Shown here: one piece after another, positions 17,058 to 24,721 of the stretch
How the letters are laid out: every line of letters begins with the position of its first letter
How positions within the stretch are numbered: the stretch's first letter is position 1
Origin: Bacillus infantis NRRL B-14911
GTDB lineage: Bacteria; Bacillota; Bacilli; Bacillales; Cytobacillaceae
Direction: 5' to 3'
Length of the DNA stretch: 64,000 nt
Assembly (NCBI RefSeq): GCF_000473245.1
Contig: NC_022524.1
Span: forward strand, 4,751,501 to 4,815,500
The notes under the pieces: generated by a model
What the model was told of the DNA's origin: nothing
Databases searched by the model: none
What the model saw: the letters and a program-made list of their open reading frames with translations, nothing else
Position numbers and translations under genes: made by a program

Positions 17058-18404
17058 ATGACTCAGGTATCAGAGCAAAACAAAAATTATATTAAAATAA
17101 AAGAAGCCCAGAAAAAATATCATATAGAACTTCTTCATCTTCAATTTGTTGATTTAGAAGGAGCCCTTAAGCATGTGACCATTACCTTTGATCAGCTGGA
17201 CGATGCCTTAGAGGGGAAAATCATGTTCGATGGCTCCTCCATACAAGGTTTCAGCCCTATCAACCAATCAGACTTATACCTTAAGCCGGACATAAACACT
17301 TTTTCCGTCATTCCATGGTCGATAGAAGAAGGATATAGTGAAGCCAGGCTTTTGTGCAGCGTGGCCAATCCTGATGGCACCCCATTCGAGGGTGACCCCC
17401 GCAATGTACTGAAGAGGACGGTAGAGAAAGCGGCAAGCTATGATTATTCAATCAGCATCGGTCCGGAACTGGAATTCTTTTTATTTGGGATGGATGAGAG
17501 TGGCAATCCTACGACAGTTCCTCAGGATAGCGGAGGATATTTCGAACCGGCCCATGACCTGGGTGAAAAAGTCCGCCTGGAAATCTACCGGACCTTAAAG
17601 GCCATGGGATTCAAGATTGAGGCCTCCCACCATGAGGTCGCAATGGGCCAGCATGAAATTAACTTTAAGTTCATGGATGTCCTGGCATCAGCCGACAATG
17701 CCACCACATATAAATGGATCGTGAAAAATATCGCCAAAAACTTCAACCTGCACGCCTCCTTCATGCCGAAGCCAGTCCAGGGATTGAACGGTTCCGGCAT
17801 GCATGTGAATATTTCACTGTTTAAAGACGGGCAGAATGTATTTTTTAACGAAAATGATCCAAACGGACTCTCGGAAGATACTTATTATTTCATAAACGGC
17901 CTGATGAAAAACATTGCGACTCTTACAGCCATCACCAATCCGACAGTCAATTCCTATAAGAGGCTTGTCCCGGGGTTTGAAGCGCCTTGCTATATGGCCT
18001 GGTCCACATGCAACCGGTCGACCCTGATCAGAATTCCCTCATCACGGGGAGCCGCAACCAGAGTGGAAGCACGCCATCCCGATCCATGTGCAAACCCTTA
18101 CCTGGCTTTTTCGGTGATTGCAGAAGCAGGGCTGGAAGGAATCCGATTAAAGCAAAGGCCTGCCGATCCCATTAATGAAGACATATACAGCATGCCCGAA
18201 TCCAAAAGAGAATTACTCCGGATCAGCCACTTACCGGACAATCTGGAAACAGCACTCGATTTATTGGCAGACAGCCCTCTCGCAAGAAAAATTCTCGGCG
18301 ATCACATTTTCAGGAAGTTCATTTCTCTAAAAAGAGCTGAGTGGAAGGAATACCGGAACACAGTGCACGACTGGGAGCTTAAGAGGTATCAGATGAAGTT
18401 TTGA
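17058..18404 (+). CDS. glnA: Glutamine synthetase type I paralogue
   Basis: 448 residues from ATG 17058 (ribosome site AAAGGGGAT); a GTG at 17052 is too close to that site. The enzyme makes glutamine from glutamate, ammonia and ATP. Family blocks present: IMFDGSSIQGF, GPELEFFLF, ASHHEVAMGQHEI, NGSGMHVNISLF, KRLVPGFEAPCYMAWS, RIPSSRG and RVEARHPDPCANPYL. At the position of B. subtilis GlnA Arg62, which is needed for feedback inhibition by glutamine, this protein has Pro67 (GFSPINQSD instead of GFVRIEESD). No glnR lies beside it. Tandem c-di-AMP riboswitches precede it, so it is probably an osmotic or potassium-linked paralogue rather than the housekeeping enzyme. Confidence 0.93.
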   Translation: MTQVSEQNKNYIKIKEAQKKYHIELLHLQFVDLEGALKHVTITFDQLDDALEGKIMFDGSSIQGFSPINQSDLYLKPDINTFSVIPWSIEEGYSEARLLCSVANPDGTPFEGDPRNVLKRTVEKAASYDYSISIGPELEFFLFGMDESGNPTTVPQDSGGYFEPAHDLGEKVRLEIYRTLKAMGFKIEASHHEVAMGQHEINFKFMDVLASADNATTYKWIVKNIAKNFNLHASFMPKPVQGLNGSGMHVNISLFKDGQNVFFNENDPNGLSEDTYYFINGLMKNIATLTAITNPTVNSYKRLVPGFEAPCYMAWSTCNRSTLIRIPSSRGAATRVEARHPDPCANPYLAFSVIAEAGLEGIRLKQRPADPINEDIYSMPESKRELLRISHLPDNLETALDLLADSPLARKILGDHIFRKFISLKRAEWKEYRNTVHDWELKRYQMKF

Positions 18405-18412
18405 AGATGTGG

Positions 18413-18482
18413 GGCCGGGGGGTCAGACCCCTTGGCCCAGTCTCAAAAAGAGCCAGGGGGTCTGGCCCCGTGGCTCTTTTTA
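18413..18482. repeat. Dispersed bipartite palindrome, copy 7 (GTCAGACC core)
   Basis: Left arm GGGGTCAGACCCC type, right arm GGGGGTCTGGCCCCGTGGCTC followed by TTTTTAT. It lies 9 bases after the glnA stop, and the T-run makes it a plausible terminator. Confidence 0.88.
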
Positions 18483-18556
18483 TGTAAAAAATTGGTGATT
18501 ACGAGACTCCAATTGATTAAAATAAAAGATAGATTGAGAGCGGGGAGGAATCTGAT

Positions 18557-19018
18557 ATTAAATCGCTGATTGGGAGAATAATCTCAGCAACAGGCATACT
18601 GTTTTTCATTTCTTTGCCACTTACCATCTTTTTGGTCCTATTTTTGACTGTTATGTCCACAGACGCAGATGAAAAAGGGGCTATAACATTTAGCCTCCTG
18701 CTGCCGGCTGCCTATATCATCCTTGTTTTAATTTACATAGTCCTAGTTTCCCTTAAGCAATTTCTTTGGAACAAGTATCAGATAGGACAGAGAATACTTA
18801 ATAACTGGGAAAAGTACAAAATTGTGATTATTATAGCAGGCATTATTTTAATCATGCTATTCCGCGGTCCTCTGATCGCTATTCTTAGTATATGGTTCAT
18901 TGATTGGGTTTCTGAAAAAATGAAGAATTGGAAAGCATCTACGGTCTGGTTCTTTGCCCTTGCTCCATTCATATTGCTTATTATTTATATTTTATTGATT
19001 GTAGGCATGGTTGGTTAA
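18557..19018 (+). CDS. Small membrane protein of unknown function, start uncertain
   Basis: At least 134 residues with four hydrophobic helices (FFISLPLTIFLVLFL; AAYIILVLIYIVLVSL; IVIIIAGIILIMLFRG; FFALAPFILLIIYILLIVG). The best ribosome site, GGGGAGGA at 18542-18549, points to an in-frame ATT at 18557, a rare start; the first conventional start is TTG at 18614, which lacks a site and would cut off part of the first helix. Either a non-standard start or a mutated ATG. Not recognised as a known family. Confidence 0.6.
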   Translation: MKSLIGRIISATGILFFISLPLTIFLVLFLTVMSTDADEKGAITFSLLLPAAYIILVLIYIVLVSLKQFLWNKYQIGQRILNNWEKYKIVIIIAGIILIMLFRGPLIAILSIWFIDWVSEKMKNWKASTVWFFALAPFILLIIYILLIVGMVG

Positions 19019-19020
19019 AA

Positions 19021-19049
19021 AGGCCGGGGGGTCAGACCCCTTGGCTCTT
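19021..19049. repeat. Single arm of the dispersed palindrome (copy 8)
   Basis: Only one arm, GCCGGGGGGTCAGACCCC then TTGGCTCTT, between convergent genes. Shows that an arm can exist alone as an independent palindrome. Confidence 0.8.
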
Positions 19050-19053
19050 CGTC

Positions 19054-19245
19054 CTATCTTCCCAATACATTCCGCTGATCCTTCCTGACGGCTAAAAATA
19101 AAGCTGCAAACCAACCTATCAAACTCCACCCTAAGAATATATTTATGAAGTATATTACTACTCTGTTAGACTTATTTTTTCTCTTGGCTATGATGCTAGG
19201 GATAAAATAAAAAACTACCCCAATAAGTAAAGGTATAATTTCCAT
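19054..19245 (-). CDS. Superinfection immunity-like small membrane protein
   Basis: 63 residues with two membrane helices. FYFIPSIIAKRKNKSNRVVI and YFINIFLGWSLIGWFAALFL match the pattern of the T4 Imm-like family, where the LGWTLIGW motif is diagnostic. In phages this family blocks DNA entry of a second phage; chromosomal members in bacilli are common and of unclear role. It stands alone between two repeat copies, with no phage genes around. Confidence 0.75.
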   Translation of the reverse strand: MEIIPLLIGVVFYFIPSIIAKRKNKSNRVVIYFINIFLGWSLIGWFAALFLAVRKDQRNVLGR

Positions 19246-19283
19246 TAAAACTCTTCCCCTTCAGTTTGTTTGAGTCCGCAGAT

Positions 19284-19346
19284 ACCGTGGGGACAGGCCC
19301 CTTGGCTCAACTTCAAAATGAGCCAAGGGGCCTGTCCCCCTGGTTC
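19284..19346. repeat. Dispersed bipartite palindrome, copy 9
   Basis: Arms ACCGTGGGGACAGGCCCC and AAGGGGCCTGTCCCCCTGG around TTGGCTCAACTTCAAAATGAGCC. The A-G change in the left core (CAGGCC) is matched in the right arm (GGCCTG), so pairing is kept. Confidence 0.88.
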
Positions 19347-19360
19347 TTACCCAGCAGCTA

Positions 19361-19834
19361 TTACAATATAAACTCCATTTTTCTGCTCTTCGTTGTCATC
19401 CCAATAGACCTGTAAAATTCAATGGCAGATGCATTTTCCTCAGATACTCCCAGTTCAATACTATCAACTTGGAGGCTTCTCCCAAGATCGAAAATGTATT
19501 CAGTAAGTTTTTTTCCGATACCTTTCTTTCTTTGTGCTTCAGCAACACATAAACTCTTTATATATAATATCTTCCTCGCCTTAACAAAAGTATTTTCCTT
19601 TACTTCTTCTTCCTTTGCCACTGTAACACCGACAATTTTATTAGATATCACAGCCACAAAAATATGGTGTTTTCCATCGATTAATTGGCTTTGAAAAAAA
19701 CCCCTTTCGACTGGAGCCAAATTTTCTTTGTACAAATCGGGTCTTACATCAACATGGAATTCATGAACCTGTCTAAATAAAGGCAGCAATGACTCATAAT
19801 CACTTTGATTGGCATTTCGAATTTGTATATCCAT
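19361..19834 (-). CDS. GNAT-family N-acetyltransferase
   Basis: 157 residues. The GNAT fold is clear: N-terminal MDIQIRNANQSDYESLLPLF, the strand-plus-acetyl-CoA loop ILYIKSLCVAEAQRKKGIGK with the R/Q-x-x-G-x-G/A signature near residues 103-110, and the C-terminal ASAIEFYRSIGM. The acceptor substrate cannot be told. AAAGGTAGAG serves as ribosome site. It is a single gene. Confidence 0.87.
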   Translation of the reverse strand: MDIQIRNANQSDYESLLPLFRQVHEFHVDVRPDLYKENLAPVERGFFQSQLIDGKHHIFVAVISNKIVGVTVAKEEEVKENTFVKARKILYIKSLCVAEAQRKKGIGKKLTEYIFDLGRSLQVDSIELGVSEENASAIEFYRSIGMTTKSRKMEFIL

Positions 19835-19937
19835 ATTTCTCTACCTTTCATTGATTTTCTAAAGGTAACCAGCCCTATTGTTGTTTAAGAAAAGCCACTT
19901 GGGATTTCGCAGCTGTTCGGAGATATATGCACTCTTA

Positions 19938-19966
19938 GGGCGGGTTTGAACAGGCCCCTCGGTTCT
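19938..19966. repeat. Degenerate single arm of the dispersed palindrome (copy 10)
   Basis: GGGTTTGAACAGGCCCCTCGGTTC retains the CAGGCCCC half of one arm directly beyond the stop of the next GNAT gene. The partner arm is missing. Confidence 0.5.
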
Positions 19967-20421
19967 TATCTATGCCCCTCTTTACGCGCCTGTATATATC
20001 CATAATAACCACAGGTGCCATTCTGGGATAAGTCTTTCACTTCAAAACCGCAGGTCTCATAGAATTTGAAATTGTTTGCTGAAGTATGTGCAAACCAATC
20101 TCCATGAGGAAGCTTCTGTACACATAGTTCAACAAGTTTTTTTCCTATGCCCCTTCCGCGATATTCTGATAGAACAGCCAAATCCATTATATTTGCAACC
20201 ATGATCTGGTCAGAAATCACTCGTACCATTGCAATTATTCTGTTCTGATCCCAAACTGTAAATGCCCAGGTTGAGTTTTGGAATATCAAAGTAAACTTCT
20301 CTTTCTGCCAGGATGGCGTATTCCTTGCCCATCCGGCATCTTCAAAGAGAGCTTCAACTCCATCAGCTGGAACACCCTCAGTACCTTCCCGAATTACCAA
20401 TCCATTGAAATATTGATACAT
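19966..20421 (-). CDS. GNAT-family N-acetyltransferase
   Basis: 151 residues. The acetyl-CoA loop is LSEYRGRGIGKKLVELCVQK near residues 87-106 with the R-G-R-G-I-G-K signature, and the C-terminal NNFKFYETCGFEVK is typical. AAAGGGGGAAT precedes the ATG. It is unrelated in detail to the GNAT gene at 19361 despite being adjacent on the same strand. Substrate unknown. Confidence 0.87.
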   Translation of the reverse strand: MYQYFNGLVIREGTEGVPADGVEALFEDAGWARNTPSWQKEKFTLIFQNSTWAFTVWDQNRIIAMVRVISDQIMVANIMDLAVLSEYRGRGIGKKLVELCVQKLPHGDWFAHTSANNFKFYETCGFEVKDLSQNGTCGYYGYIQARKEGHR

Positions 20422-20494
20422 ATGTATTCCCCCTTTATAAGGCTTAACCTGATTTATTCTCGATGCTGTCTGAAATTCCCTTTATTTTTAAGTG

Positions 20495-20559
20495 CGCCAG
20501 GGGGACAGACCCCTTGGCCCACTCTCAAAAAGAGCCAAGGGACCTGTCCCCCTGGCTCA
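20495..20559. repeat. Dispersed bipartite palindrome, copy 11
   Basis: Left arm GCCAGGGGGACAGACCCC, right arm CCAAGGGACCTGTCCCCCTGG. A hybrid with mismatched cores between arms. It lies between divergent genes, upstream of the TerD-VWA gene. Confidence 0.88.
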
Positions 20560-20621
20560 CAATGGAAATGAATTGCCACAATGTGTAAAATACAGAAAAA
20601 GAGATTAAAAGGAGTTTTTCT

Positions 20622-22034
20622 ATGAGACTATTAGTGCGCGGTGAGAGAGCAAAGCTTGATGACTTTAGTTCTTCTAAACAGCTGGAGGTTGCAGTTGAGG
20701 TTCAGTCCGGGATGGAGGTTGATGTTACATGCTTCGGCCTGGATGGAGATAAGAAGCTTTCGGATGACAGATATATGATTTTTTATAATCAGCTTCAGTC
20801 ACCAGCCGGTGAGATCAGCATGAAGGCCCACAGCAGCGGCTCGGGTACATATGAAATCAATCTGGACAAGCTGCATCCGTCCGTAAAGAATCTAGTTTTT
20901 ACGTCGGCAATCGACGGAGAAGGTACCATGTCGTTGGTTTCATCCGGTACCCTCACTGTGAAAGCGGACGGACAGCCCATTTTGCAGTACAGCTTCACAG
21001 GCAGCGATTTTCAAAATGAAAAAGCAATCATAATTGGCGAATTATACTTGAAGGATATTTGGCGGATAGCCTCGGTGGGAAAAGGCTTTGATGGAGGCCT
21101 GGCAGCACTCCTTCAGCATTTTGGCGGAGAAGTGGCCGAAGACGAAAGCGGCCCGGCACAGCAGTCTGCTCCAGGAATAGCACCAGCCCAGCCCCAATTA
21201 CAACAAACAGCGCAAACCCAGCCTGCTCCGACACAGCAGCCGGCCAACAGCAAAAAAGTCATGCTGGAAAAGAAGATGGAGCAGAAGGCGCCAAAAATTC
21301 TCGACCTTTCGAAAAAAGTGAAGGTGTCCCTCGAAAAGGCAGGCCTTCAGGATCATAGCGCCAAGGTGGCATTATGCCTTGATATTTCCGGCTCCATGGC
21401 AGGCCTGTACCGTTCAGGGAAGATCCAGGAATTTGCCGAGCGGATTTTGGCACTTGGCACAAGGTTCGATGACGATGGCTCGATTGATATCTTCCTGTTC
21501 GGCCAAAATGCCCATCATGCCGATGAGCTGACCATTGATAATTTTGATGGCTTTGTAAAAAGGCTGAACCAGGCTTATCCGCTAGAAGGCGGTACTTATT
21601 ACGGGAAGGTAATGAAAGAAATTCGCCAGCATTATTTCGGATCTGCGGGAAAACGCTCCAGTCCGGAAGCCCGTAATATGCCTGTATACGTCATGTTTGT
21701 AACTGATGGGGCTACCTTTGATGAACGTGAAACGCGGAATCACATCCAGAACTCCTCCTACGAACCGATTTTCTGGCAATTCATGGCCATCGGCAAATCC
21801 AACCGCGACGCAAGTAAAAAGAAAGGAAGGCGCGGATTCTTCAAGGCCATGTTCCAATCTGATTTCACCTTCCTCGAAGAACTGGACAACATGGACGGCC
21901 GCTACCTCGACAACGCCGACTTCTTCAGCGTCGAAGACCCGAAGGCGATAGCGGAAGAAGAGCTTTATGACTTGCTGATGCAGGAGTATCCGGAATGGGT
22001 GAAGAAGGCCAGGAGCGGGGGGTTGATTCGATGA
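20622..22034 (+). CDS. TerD-domain plus VWA-domain protein (TerF-like)
   Basis: 470 residues. Residues about 1-160 form a TerD-type beta domain (VAVEVQSGMEVDVTCFGLDG, KAIIIGELYLKDIWRIASVG). A Gln/Pro/Ala-rich linker (about 175-215) leads to a von Willebrand A domain whose metal site is DISGSMAG near residue 253, with TFDER-type loop MFVTDGATFDERET. TerD/VWA proteins belong to the tellurite-stress network and bind Ca2+ or partner proteins. No other ter gene is in the window. The TGA stop is the first three bases of the repeat arm at 22032. Confidence 0.88.
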   Translation: MRLLVRGERAKLDDFSSSKQLEVAVEVQSGMEVDVTCFGLDGDKKLSDDRYMIFYNQLQSPAGEISMKAHSSGSGTYEINLDKLHPSVKNLVFTSAIDGEGTMSLVSSGTLTVKADGQPILQYSFTGSDFQNEKAIIIGELYLKDIWRIASVGKGFDGGLAALLQHFGGEVAEDESGPAQQSAPGIAPAQPQLQQTAQTQPAPTQQPANSKKVMLEKKMEQKAPKILDLSKKVKVSLEKAGLQDHSAKVALCLDISGSMAGLYRSGKIQEFAERILALGTRFDDDGSIDIFLFGQNAHHADELTIDNFDGFVKRLNQAYPLEGGTYYGKVMKEIRQHYFGSAGKRSSPEARNMPVYVMFVTDGATFDERETRNHIQNSSYEPIFWQFMAIGKSNRDASKKKGRRGFFKAMFQSDFTFLEELDNMDGRYLDNADFFSVEDPKAIAEEELYDLLMQEYPEWVKKARSGGLIR

Positions 22035-22061
22035 GCCAGGGGGACAGGTCCCTTGGCTCAT
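22032..22061. repeat. Single arm of the dispersed palindrome (copy 12) overlapping a stop codon
   Basis: TGAGCCAGGGGGACAGGTCC then CTTGGCTCA. One arm only, itself a complete palindrome, and its TGA ends the TerD-VWA gene. Confidence 0.85.
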
Positions 22062-22099
22062 CTCTCGAAAAGACGTTAATTTTCAGTGCCTTACAAAAA

Positions 22100-22154
22100 G
22101 TTCCTGATCCCACATACTTGTAAGCTTAAGCACATGCCGGGATCAGGCACCTTT
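22100..22154 (+). terminator. CCTGATCCC/GGGATCAGGCACC hairpin
   Basis: CCTGATCCC pairs with GGGATCAGG over a long loop that itself contains CTTGTAAGCTTAAG; CACCTTTT follows. It belongs to the second terminator-like family of the window (GGTGCCTG type). Confidence 0.6.
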
Positions 22155-22256
22155 TCCAATTGTGCCTATTCAGGAGATTATATTTGTATCCTGTTTATTG
22201 AATTATTAATAAAGTATGCCGGCAATACTACAGCAAAAATAAAATTACTATCTAGA

Positions 22257-22323
22257 AGAGCCACAGGGACAGGTCCCATGGCCCAGTTTCAAAAAGAGCC
22301 AAGGGACCTGTCCCCATGGCTCA
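22257..22323. repeat. Dispersed bipartite palindrome, copy 13
   Basis: Arms GAGCCACAGGGACAGGTCCC and GGGACCTGTCCCCATGGCTC around ATGGCCCAGTTTCAAAAAGAGCC. It lies between the convergent ends of the TerD-VWA gene and the lipoprotein gene. Bases 22035-22334 hold only this copy, the single arm and the hairpin above. Confidence 0.88.
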
Positions 22324-22334
22324 AAGCTTTCCCG

Positions 22335-23033
22335 CTATTCCTCAATCCCTTTTCTGCCAAGCACAATTTCTTTCATTTCCTCTGTCCCAAAAGCACCCAA
22401 ATTCAATACATTTTCATCCGGCCAATAAACGAAGTTAAAAGACGAACCATCCATAAGGTGGATCCTCAAAAACACTCTATTATCACTGTTAATTTTCTTG
22501 TGAGCTTTATCATAACCTGCATATTTCAGTGAAAGGAATTCTTCAACGAAATCAACTGTTTCCTGCTCTGTAAAATCAGATACATGACTCCCATCATAGT
22601 CGCTTTCAAGGCTCATCTTCTTCACCTTGCCTTCTATATCTAATAGTTCTGAGATTGTCTTCGCTTTCTTGTTTTCACTGACTTGATAAACTTTATTGCC
22701 CGCAAGCACTCTGAAATCAGATCTGTACCCGGCAATTTCAAAAATTTCTGTCCCAACAGGAAGAAATGCAGCATCACCATTTCTCAGCTTATGATTGGAA
22801 CAGGCGTTGTCTGCTAACATATACCTGACTTCGCCTATTTTTTGCCCTTTTTCCGGAGCTTCTCCTTCCGATAACCCTTCATCTTCACCCTCGTATTTAA
22901 TGCCATTTATCATCACTACATCTACCCAGGATATCTCTGCATCCGGACATCCGCCGACTGCATTCTTGAAGCTAGAACACGCAGATAATACGAAAACCAG
23001 TAAAATGAACAAAACGCTAAGCTTTTTGGCCAA
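22335..23033 (-). CDS. Putative lipoprotein of unknown function
   Basis: 232 residues, TTG start after AAAGGGGTGG. The N-terminal lipoprotein signal peptide has the lipobox LSAC with the modified cysteine at about residue 19 (LFILLVFVLSACSSF). The mature part is soluble, with AEISWVDVVMINGIKYEGE and a C-terminal beta-rich section (VFLRIHLMDGSSFNFVYWPD). Not recognised. It is a surface-anchored protein by signal, likely a single gene. Confidence 0.75.
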   Translation of the reverse strand: MAKKLSVLFILLVFVLSACSSFKNAVGGCPDAEISWVDVVMINGIKYEGEDEGLSEGEAPEKGQKIGEVRYMLADNACSNHKLRNGDAAFLPVGTEIFEIAGYRSDFRVLAGNKVYQVSENKKAKTISELLDIEGKVKKMSLESDYDGSHVSDFTEQETVDFVEEFLSLKYAGYDKAHKKINSDNRVFLRIHLMDGSSFNFVYWPDENVLNLGAFGTEEMKEIVLGRKGIEE

Positions 23034-23094
23034 ACAACCACCCCTTTAACGATACGTTGCCTTTATTAATACAGAAAAACCTACCGCATCCCCT

Positions 23095-23418
23095 TTAGTC
23101 TGAATACAAACTTTCACCATCAACTTTTAATATTGTAAAATAAGGAACCAGCAGTGAACCTAAAAAGGCCAGCAGAATTCCACCGCCGAGGTCTAAATAA
23201 ATGTTGTCAAAGGGAGCTATGATACCGGCAAAAATAGTCAATGGCCCTATTACAAAAAAAGTATTTACCAGCCTTCCCCCCAATGTTACATAGTTTTCAG
23301 AGCCACAGTTGTCACATATTACTGGCTGGTTTACTTCTCTCCATAAAATACGATATTTTTTCCGCCAGTTGAATGGAGCATGGCATTTCTTACAGTTTTG
23401 CAAATAGCTAACACCCAT
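23095..23418 (-). CDS. CXXC-20-CXXC family membrane protein (TIGR04104-like)
   Basis: 107 residues. Two CxxC pairs (QNCKKCHAPF and VICDNCGSENY) about 20 residues apart form a zinc-ribbon-like N-terminus, followed by two membrane helices (TFFVIGPLTIFAGIIAPF, GGGILLAFLGSLLVPYFTI). This is the plan of the small CXXC-20-CXXC family of bacilli, whose function is unknown. Confidence 0.7.
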   Translation of the reverse strand: MGVSYLQNCKKCHAPFNWRKKYRILWREVNQPVICDNCGSENYVTLGGRLVNTFFVIGPLTIFAGIIAPFDNIYLDLGGGILLAFLGSLLVPYFTILKVDGESLYSD

Positions 23419-23470
23419 TCTTTAACCTCCACTATCCATCTGCAATTCCTTCTGAGCGCTCGAAGCTGTT

Positions 23471-23500
23471 GTGAGCCAGGGGGTCAGGTCCCATGGCCTG
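23471..23500. repeat. Single arm of the dispersed palindrome (copy 14)
   Basis: GAGCCAGGGGGTCAGGTCCC then ATGGCCTGA; it has a mixed core (GTC...GGTCC). It abuts a full copy. Confidence 0.75.
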
Positions 23501-23503
23501 ACT

Positions 23504-23570
23504 TGAGCCAAGGGGACAGGTCCCTAGACCCAACCTCAAAAAGAGCCAAGGGACCTGTCCCCTTGGCTCT
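23504..23570. repeat. Dispersed bipartite palindrome, copy 15
   Basis: Arms GAGCCAAGGGGACAGGTCCC and GGGACCTGTCCCCTTGGCTC around TAGACCCAACCTCAAAAAG. With the neighbouring single arm it makes a three-arm array at the end of the isochorismatase-like gene, whose TAA stop touches it. Confidence 0.88.
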
Positions 23571-24129
23571 TATCTATGCGAGTCATGAATAGGATTGAAC
23601 AGATCTTCTTCGGCATTCCTGACAACGGAGAAATGCTCTACATTGTAATGGCCATGCAAGGTCTTGTTATGGTGCTTGATGATCTGTTCGGCCGGCAGCA
23701 CGTCACTGTCCGCTGTTGAATGGCCATCCCCCACTAAAGTGACATCAAATCCGCTGACTGTGGCCGTCCTGACCGCAGTGTCAATGCATACTGCGTAGCA
23801 CAGCCCATAATCACAAGATGCTCAATTTCTTGGGAACGCAAATGCTCTAAGAGCCCTGTCCCATGGAAAGAATTAGTGGCCGTCTTATTGAAAGTTACCG
23901 CATCCTCAGGAACTTCAATTCCATTATGGACCTGAAATCCTTCTCCTTCCCCACCTGCAATATCAAGGTCTCTGACAAATACAGCCGGAATATCCTTTTC
24001 CCTTGCTTTGCCAATAACCAGATTGATATTTCGGATCAGCTGCTCTTTATTAAAAACCGGACTGCTCTCACCATGACTTCCATCAATCAATGCCTGCTGG
24101 GCATCAATCACCAATAATGTCTGCTTCAA
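23570..24129 (-). pseudogene. Isochorismatase-family hydrolase broken by a one-base deletion
   Basis: From TTG 24129 (ribosome site AAAGGGGAAATC) the frame reads LKQTLLVIDAQQALIDG to VIMGCATQY at about 23788, then leaves the family pattern and stops at 23734. Shifting by one base restores C-IDTAVRTATVSGFDVTLVGD, GHSTADSDVLPAEQIIKHHN and so on to a TAA at 23570. The expected TATTGC is TATGC here, so one T is missing, exactly before the predicted catalytic cysteine. These hydrolases act on amide or enol-ether bonds, often as nicotinamidase-like enzymes. Intact otherwise, so either a recent mutation or a sequencing error. Confidence 0.85.
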
Positions 24130-24190
24130 AATGATTTCCCCTTTCAACTATAAAATGCTGTTGGCTAATTAACTGCTTCTTCTATCTCCC

Positions 24191-24569
24191 TTATAACCAT
24201 CCATCTCCGTTAATCAGGCCCCAATTTTCAATTGGTAAACAACCTTGCCAGTACCTCTCCATCCTTCACAATCAACTGTTCATAAAACACGACTGCATTT
24301 TCGTTATTTCTTAGTCTGATGACCCTGTTCTCAAACCTCTTCTCCGCACCCCGAAAGTGCCGGATCGATTGTCTCATGCCGTCTACCGCTGCTCGCTTCG
24401 TAAAAAAGACTGGTTTTTCATTCCCGCCATTGAAAAAGGCCACATAATAATCATCGGCCATCTTTTCTGCCAGGGATGTATCCCCTGAGTTCATAGCATG
24501 GCTCCAGACGCGAATAAATTCATCATGCATTTTGGTGAATTCGTCTAAGCGATTATAGACTTCAAGCAT
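24191..24569 (-). pseudogene. NTF2/SnoaL-like protein with a probable C-terminal frameshift
   Basis: Start ATG 24569 follows AGTGAGGAT. The uninterrupted frame (MLEVYNRLDEFTKMHDEFIR to EVLARLFTN) stops at 24228, giving 113 residues of an NTF2-like cone fold as in DUF4440/SnoaL proteins. In the next frame the sequence continues as IENWGLINGDGWL to a TAA at 24191, which fits the last strand of the fold. One extra A near 24235 would explain the break. The protein may still function, since only about 13 residues are affected. Ligand unknown. Confidence 0.55.
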
Positions 24570-24647
24570 TGTCATCCTCACTTTCATTTCCCGCTTAAAG
24601 CTCTATTTCGGCAGGGAGAGGTGGATTTCCTTCTTGGAGCCGGTGAA

Positions 24648-24692
24648 TGAAAAGAACCTGTCCCCAATTTGGGTACAGGCACCTTTTTTAAG
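24648..24692 (-). terminator. CCTGTACCC/GGGGACAGG terminator
   Basis: Inverted repeat CCTGTCCCC and GGGTACAGG with A/T-rich flanks (ACCTTTTTT on the plus side). It ends the beta-lactamase-like gene on the minus strand. Confidence 0.6.
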
Positions 24693-24721
24693 TATGTAAA
24701 GGCCGTAAGCAGCCTACTGAT

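Noticed and set aside
19054-19245. Prophage remnant signalled by a superinfection immunity-like protein
   Set aside because: No other phage gene, integrase or attachment site is near; the family is common on Bacillus chromosomes.
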